Shown one piece after another: positions 60,347-64,000 of a DNA stretch of 64,000 bases. The position numbers and the translations under genes were made by a program. The DNA is taken from the NCBI RefSeq assembly GCF_040436345.1, contig NC_133238.1:10976150-11040149 (forward strand), given 5' to 3'. Numbering within the stretch: the stretch's first letter is position 1; the number at the start of each line of letters is the position of its first letter. Under the pieces are notes generated by a model. It made no database searches and was not told where the DNA came from. It saw only the letters and a program-made list of their open reading frames with translations. This DNA comes from Pagrus major. Its lineage: Eukaryota; Chordata; Actinopteri; Spariformes; Sparidae.

Positions 60347-60520
60347 CGGATCTAATCCCCGAGCAGCCCGCGGGAGCCTCGCAGCCTGTCAGCCCGCAGA
60401 TGGAAACCAAACAACAGCATTGTCCTGCTCGCTGAGCGCGAGGGAGGAGGAGGGTGCCGCCGCGTCACCGACACGTCACTACTACTACTACTCCCATCAG
60501 CAGCACCGCAGCTGGACCAG
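60347..60520 (-). promoter_or_regulatory. lypd6: Probable lypd6 promoter and non-coding first exon
   Basis: A GC- and CpG-rich block in an AT-rich neighbourhood. On the minus strand it ends in GATCCG|GTAGGT, a usable donor at 60346, upstream of lypd6 in the right orientation. The next coding exon has acceptors just before its start codon, so an untranslated first exon is required somewhere upstream, and this is the best candidate. The transcript start is not defined. It lies about 2 kb from the divergently transcribed pspc1 gene. Confidence 0.5.
60352..60420 (-). other. Upstream open reading frame (22 codons) in the probable lypd6 leader
   Basis: On the minus strand an ATG at 60420 opens MLLFGFHLRADRLRGSRGLL plus two residues and stops at TAG (60352-60354), just before the donor at 60346. 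If the first exon is used as proposed, this small frame lies entirely in the leader and could lower translation of lypd6. There is no evidence that the peptide itself is functional. Confidence 0.35.
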
Positions 60521-60629
60521 TAACATGACAGCTGTGGCTGCACATGCTGCAGGCTTTACAGGTTACAGTATTTACATTGTATGCTGCTTTGAAATGAGCT
60601 GCACCTTTACAATGTGCAACATTAAAGGA

Positions 60630-60950
60630 TAAGGTCACACAAAAATGAAAAGTCAGTCATTATCTACTCACCCCTGTGCAGATGGATGGTCAGGAAAGAT
60701 TTCTTAGTCCCAGGAAATATATTTCTGGAGCTTCACTGTAAAAAAGTGTTGCAGTGAACTGAAGTAGATGGGGACTTGTTTTAAAGTGTAAAAAAACAAC
60801 TGAAGGAAAACATAAAATGGCTTCGTACAGCGCCTCTGACATAATCCAAGTCTTCAGATGCACGGAGATCCCAAATTGATTTGAACTAACGTTATTTACA
60901 CCCTTTTTTAAGGGTAAACCTTGACTGTAGATGCTAAGCTGAAAGCATTA
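60630..60950 (-). repeat. Dispersed fish repeat (AAAGGATAAGGTCACACAAAAATG type)
   Basis: It begins AAAGGATAAGGTCACACAAA, continues CAGTCATTATCTACTCACCC and TGAACTGAAGTAGATGGGGA, and ends near CCAAGTCTTCAGATGCACGG. The same family is seen at 52.47-52.64 kb. Recognised from memory as common in fish intergenic DNA; non-coding. Confidence 0.6.
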
Positions 60951-61913
60951 GCGCACAGCTGTCTGCAGTGAGTCACGAGTTTGACCAGGTGTGAAGCGTG
61001 TAAATAACATCTTTTCAAATTGGGATCAGGGCTTCCACAAACATGCAATATTCAGTGCCATGTGCAACCAATACATATTTAACCAACATTAACTTAACTG
61101 AGACTAAGATCAGTGTTTCATATGTAAAATGATTGCTGAAGGGCTCAGGATCAAAAGAGGAAGAGCCTTCTCTGCACTTTAATGAGCATTCATTATTCTG
61201 CAGGCAAATTACCACGAGACCCTCCAAAACTATGCATGCCCTACAAACCGCTTGCTGCCACACATTCCTTGAGTGAAACACATGGTATGCAACCTGTGTG
61301 GAAAGACTCATACCATGCATACTATACATCAGGGACAGGCAGCTGCCTTCTGACCTGACTGGATATGAGATCCCTAACAGGAGAGCTAGTAACGAGACAG
61401 CAGCCCTTCAGGCCCTTGTCAAACAGAGGAATTCAAGAAGCATCTGGACACAGATGTGCCATAATATCTGGACAGATGGCCGGTCCTCCATGGAAGAAAA
61501 GCTTTCAGCAGCAACTCAGGAACTTGCACTCCGATCGAATGACAAAAATGGACAACAAAAGACATTTTCCTTGGTAAACATGTGTAGGATCAGTCAAAAT
61601 ATATCTTCGTGTAGGATAAAGGGGATGAGGGGGCGGTGACAGGTCTCCTGGTTTAGTTTATGTCTGGCTTGAAAGCTTAAAAGAATATATGGATCCCTCT
61701 ATGTTAGGCAGTGTATAATAATTCAATGGCATAGTGTGTGCTCTGTGGTTTAAATCACTGTGGCACCTGGAAGTTGATTGAAACTATTCATAATCTGATA
61801 TTATGTTTGCAATCTATTTGCTTATTGTTGCTTTTTTATGTGAAGAAACAACATCAACAGCACAACATCCATTGCACACGTCTGCCTGCTTCAGAGGAGA
61901 AATCCCTCCTCTA

Positions 61914-61915
<2 letters not shown>

Positions 61916-61951
<36 letters not shown>

Positions 61952-61962
61952 TGTGTGCGTGT
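61916..61962. repeat. TG microsatellite with minor interruptions
   Basis: A run of TG units ending with TTTGTGTGTGCGTGTG. It is pure in its left two thirds. Confidence 0.95.
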
Positions 61963-62399
61963 GAACAATAGAGGGTGTCGGGATGTCGTATGATTTACAG
62001 ATTGTAACGTCCTTTGAAGAAAATCTATATTATTAAAATACTGCCCTGATATTTTTTTGACTGAAGAGGCACCCATGCAGGCTATACAGCTTTTGGACTT
62101 GTCACATTTGATAAAGTAGATGGATTTGGAGTTATTCATTTATTTTTGCAGTTTCAAGTGTCCCAAATGTGAGGATTTCCTGCCTTTCATCTGTATTATA
62201 CCACTGTAAATAAAATATCTTTGTGTTTCAGACTGTTGACCGGACAAAATAGGCAATCTGAAGGTTTCACTTTGGGCTTTGGCAAATTGTGATAGATTTT
62301 TCACTATTATCTGACATGTTATTGACAAAACCATTATTCAAACACACACAAAAACGAACCAGACGCATTTATTGAGCGCTAAAGATATCATTCGTTACA

Positions 62400-62650
62400 G
62401 TACTAAATTGATTCAGTGTGTGGAGAGGTGGAGTTGACAGACGATAACCACAAGGGGCCCAAAACAACAAAGTTTTGTTGGTGTCCAGATTTTCTATTTA
62501 CGCCCCTGCCGAATTCCCAACAGAAAGATGCGCGCGCACCTGTCGCCATCTTTGAAACTGAGGAGGAGGTGTGCACCATCAGCACTGGTCCACAAGCCTT
62601 TTCCACAAAGTTTAATTTAGACAGCGTTACATTCACTACTTTGTCCCACC
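62400..62650 (+). promoter_or_regulatory. pspc1: Probable pspc1 promoter and 5' leader
   Basis: Sequence immediately upstream of the start codon turns CpG-bearing (GATGCGCGCGCACCTGTCGC, near 62528-62547) and has the word GCCATCTTTG, which resembles a YY1 site and is frequent at housekeeping starts. The start codon at 62651 has an ACC ATG G context. The transcription start is not resolved. Confidence 0.45.
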
Positions 62651-64000
62651 ATGGATAACCGAGATATGCAACAAGCCAACATGCAAAACAGTAATTCTCC
62701 TCAGCCGGCGAGACGCGGGACGGACTCCCCGGCCCTGGAGCAGTCACCGGCGAACAAAGACAGCCCAGCGCCGCCGCCGCAGCAGCAGTCCCCCGCGGCC
62801 GAACAGGCGGAAGGAGCCGGGGAAGGAAGCGAAAAAGCCCCGGCAGAAATGACTCTGGATATCACGAGCTTTCGGAAGCCCGGAGAGAAGACGTTCACCC
62901 AGCGCTCGCGTCTGTTCATCGGGAACGTCCCGGTGGATTTGCCCGAGGAGGAGTTCAAAAACATGTTCGCGAAATACGGGAACGTTAACGAGGTTTTCAT
63001 CAACAGAGACCGCGGGTTCGGCTTCGTTCGCTTGGTGTGTAAAAAGTTATGTTTATTAGATATAAACTGTGCTGTAGTGAGTGTTTTACTCTTCTTAAAC
63101 TGTCGTATATTACATGTGTAGTTGTTGTTTGTGGACGGACATTTCGTGGCTAACAGGAGCTAGCTACACTGTTAGCATTAGCACAGAGTGTTGATGCACT
63201 TGACACCCCCATTCATGTCTTGTTATCTTTTGCATTTAATATTAAATTATTACTGTATGGTTCTTTGTTTCAAAACTAAGGTTCAGCACATTACATTTGA
63301 CAGAACAGGTTAATATGACCCATGTTTTAACAACTGCTGTGCCAAAGCCATGTTATGGAAATTTGATTTATGACAGTAGGTTTAATGAATTTCTTCTTCT
63401 CTGGGCATTGCATTGCCATGTAGTTGCTTCCACACATGTTATATACAAAAATAATAATATTATTTTATTATTTATACACATCTGCAAACCTGGACAGTCA
63501 ATTAGCTTTAAGTGAATGTTGTAGTTTTAATACAATTTATTCTTCAGCCCTAATCAGTGCCATACTTAGTGCCTCACTGGAGCATCATCATCCTCTTCCT
63601 CCTCATCCCTTGTCTTCCAGGAAACCCGAACACTGGCAGAGATTGCTAAAGCTGAGCTGGATGGGACTATTTTGAATAATCGCCCAATCAGAATCCGCTT
63701 TGCCACACATGGTGCTGCGCTCACAGTACGCAACCTGTTGCCTGCAGTAACAAATGAGCTGCTGGAACAGGTACACCGAACAAGAGCTCTTAAATCTCAA
63801 GAATTTAGTTAATTTGGCTACTTGTGTCTGCTGCTTTCTGTGCTGTGATATTTAACCTGCAATCCACCTCTTTCCATCAGGCGTTTTCTCAGTTTGGACC
63901 GGTGGAACGGGCTGTTGTCGTGACAGATGATCGCGGCCGTCCGACAGGGAGAGGGATTGTGGAGTTCGCCAACAAAGCAGCTGCACGGAAAGCCCTGGAG
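62651..64000 (+). CDS. pspc1: Paraspeckle component 1 (DBHS family), first three exons; runs off the window
   Basis: DBHS proteins (PSPC1, NONO, SFPQ) are nuclear RNA-binding dimers that build paraspeckles and act in transcription and splicing. Exons are 62651-63034, 63621-63770 and 63881-64000 (the last is cut by the window edge), all in phase 0 with GT-AG borders, giving 218 residues so far. Residues 1-66 are low complexity, rich in Pro, Gln and Ala. [20 protein letters not shown] (72-91) precedes RRM1, with RNP2 LFIGNV (88-93) and RNP1 RGFGFVRL (121-128); exon 1 stops exactly after RNP1. RRM2 starts at LTVRNL with [20 protein letters not shown] following. [17 protein letters not shown] and [13 protein letters not shown] point to PSPC1 rather than NONO or SFPQ. 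NOPS and the coiled coil lie beyond the window. Confidence 0.88.
63035..63620 (+). other. pspc1: pspc1 intron 1
   Basis: Donor GTGTGT at 63035 and acceptor CTTCCAG ending at 63620. The exon 1 frame stays open for 28 codons into the intron before a stop at 63119, so a retained-intron transcript would end inside RRM1. Nothing else is recognised in it. Confidence 0.85.

Larger units (their letters stand above)
60521..62399. other. Spacer between the lypd6 and pspc1 promoters
   Basis: It contains a dispersed repeat at 60.63-60.95 kb and a TG microsatellite at 61.92-61.96 kb. An open frame at 61.30-61.64 kb shows no recognisable motif. Otherwise unique AT-rich DNA with no supported gene. Confidence 0.55.

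Noticed and set aside
61298..61639. A 113-codon open frame between the lypd6 and pspc1 promoters
   Set aside because: It is slightly protein-like in composition, but I recognise no family, and no splice sites or conserved start support it.

Overview
The window looks like a teleost fish genome, probably a spiny-rayed (percomorph) fish. Genes are split by GT-AG introns, CA/TG/TA microsatellites are common, and most of the intergenic DNA that can be classified consists of short dispersed repeats typical of percomorph genomes, for example copies carrying GGTCCCCAGAGGATGAATCC or TTAGCATGCTAACA. These families are recognised from memory of fish sequence; no database was searched.

Layout. From 1 to about 46.8 kb there is no complete gene: this is a gene-poor stretch of unique AT-rich DNA with old dispersed repeats, a 39-unit minisatellite at 26.1-27.1 kb, a fold-back element at 36.7 kb and a short hAT-type element at 35.6 kb. 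The one plausible coding piece here is a signal-peptide-like first exon on the minus strand at 10.8 kb, whose gene would continue to the left. From 46.9 to 50.7 kb lies a complete mmadhc gene (plus strand, eight exons, 301 residues). It faces, tail to tail, lypd6 (minus strand, four coding exons at 51.9-54.6 kb, 174 residues), whose non-coding first exon is probably the GC-rich block at 60.35-60.5 kb. At 62.65 kb a DBHS-family RNA-binding protein gene, best matched to pspc1, begins on the plus strand and runs off the right edge after three exons.

How the genes relate. Mmadhc directs vitamin B12 to its cytosolic and mitochondrial enzymes, Lypd6 is a GPI-anchored Ly6 protein of the cell surface, and Pspc1 is a nuclear paraspeckle protein. 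They do not share a pathway; what connects them is genome position. mmadhc and lypd6 are neighbours in human (2q23), so that pair is an old linkage, whereas human PSPC1 is on chromosome 13, so the right side of the window holds a linkage not found in human.

I did not find an undescribed molecular system. The observations most worth checking are a (TG)14 tract sitting directly on the mmadhc exon 6 splice acceptor, the layered structure of the 27-bp minisatellite and its association with a dispersed element, the orphan signal-peptide exon, the fold-back element, and several candidate conserved non-coding blocks in the gene-poor half.
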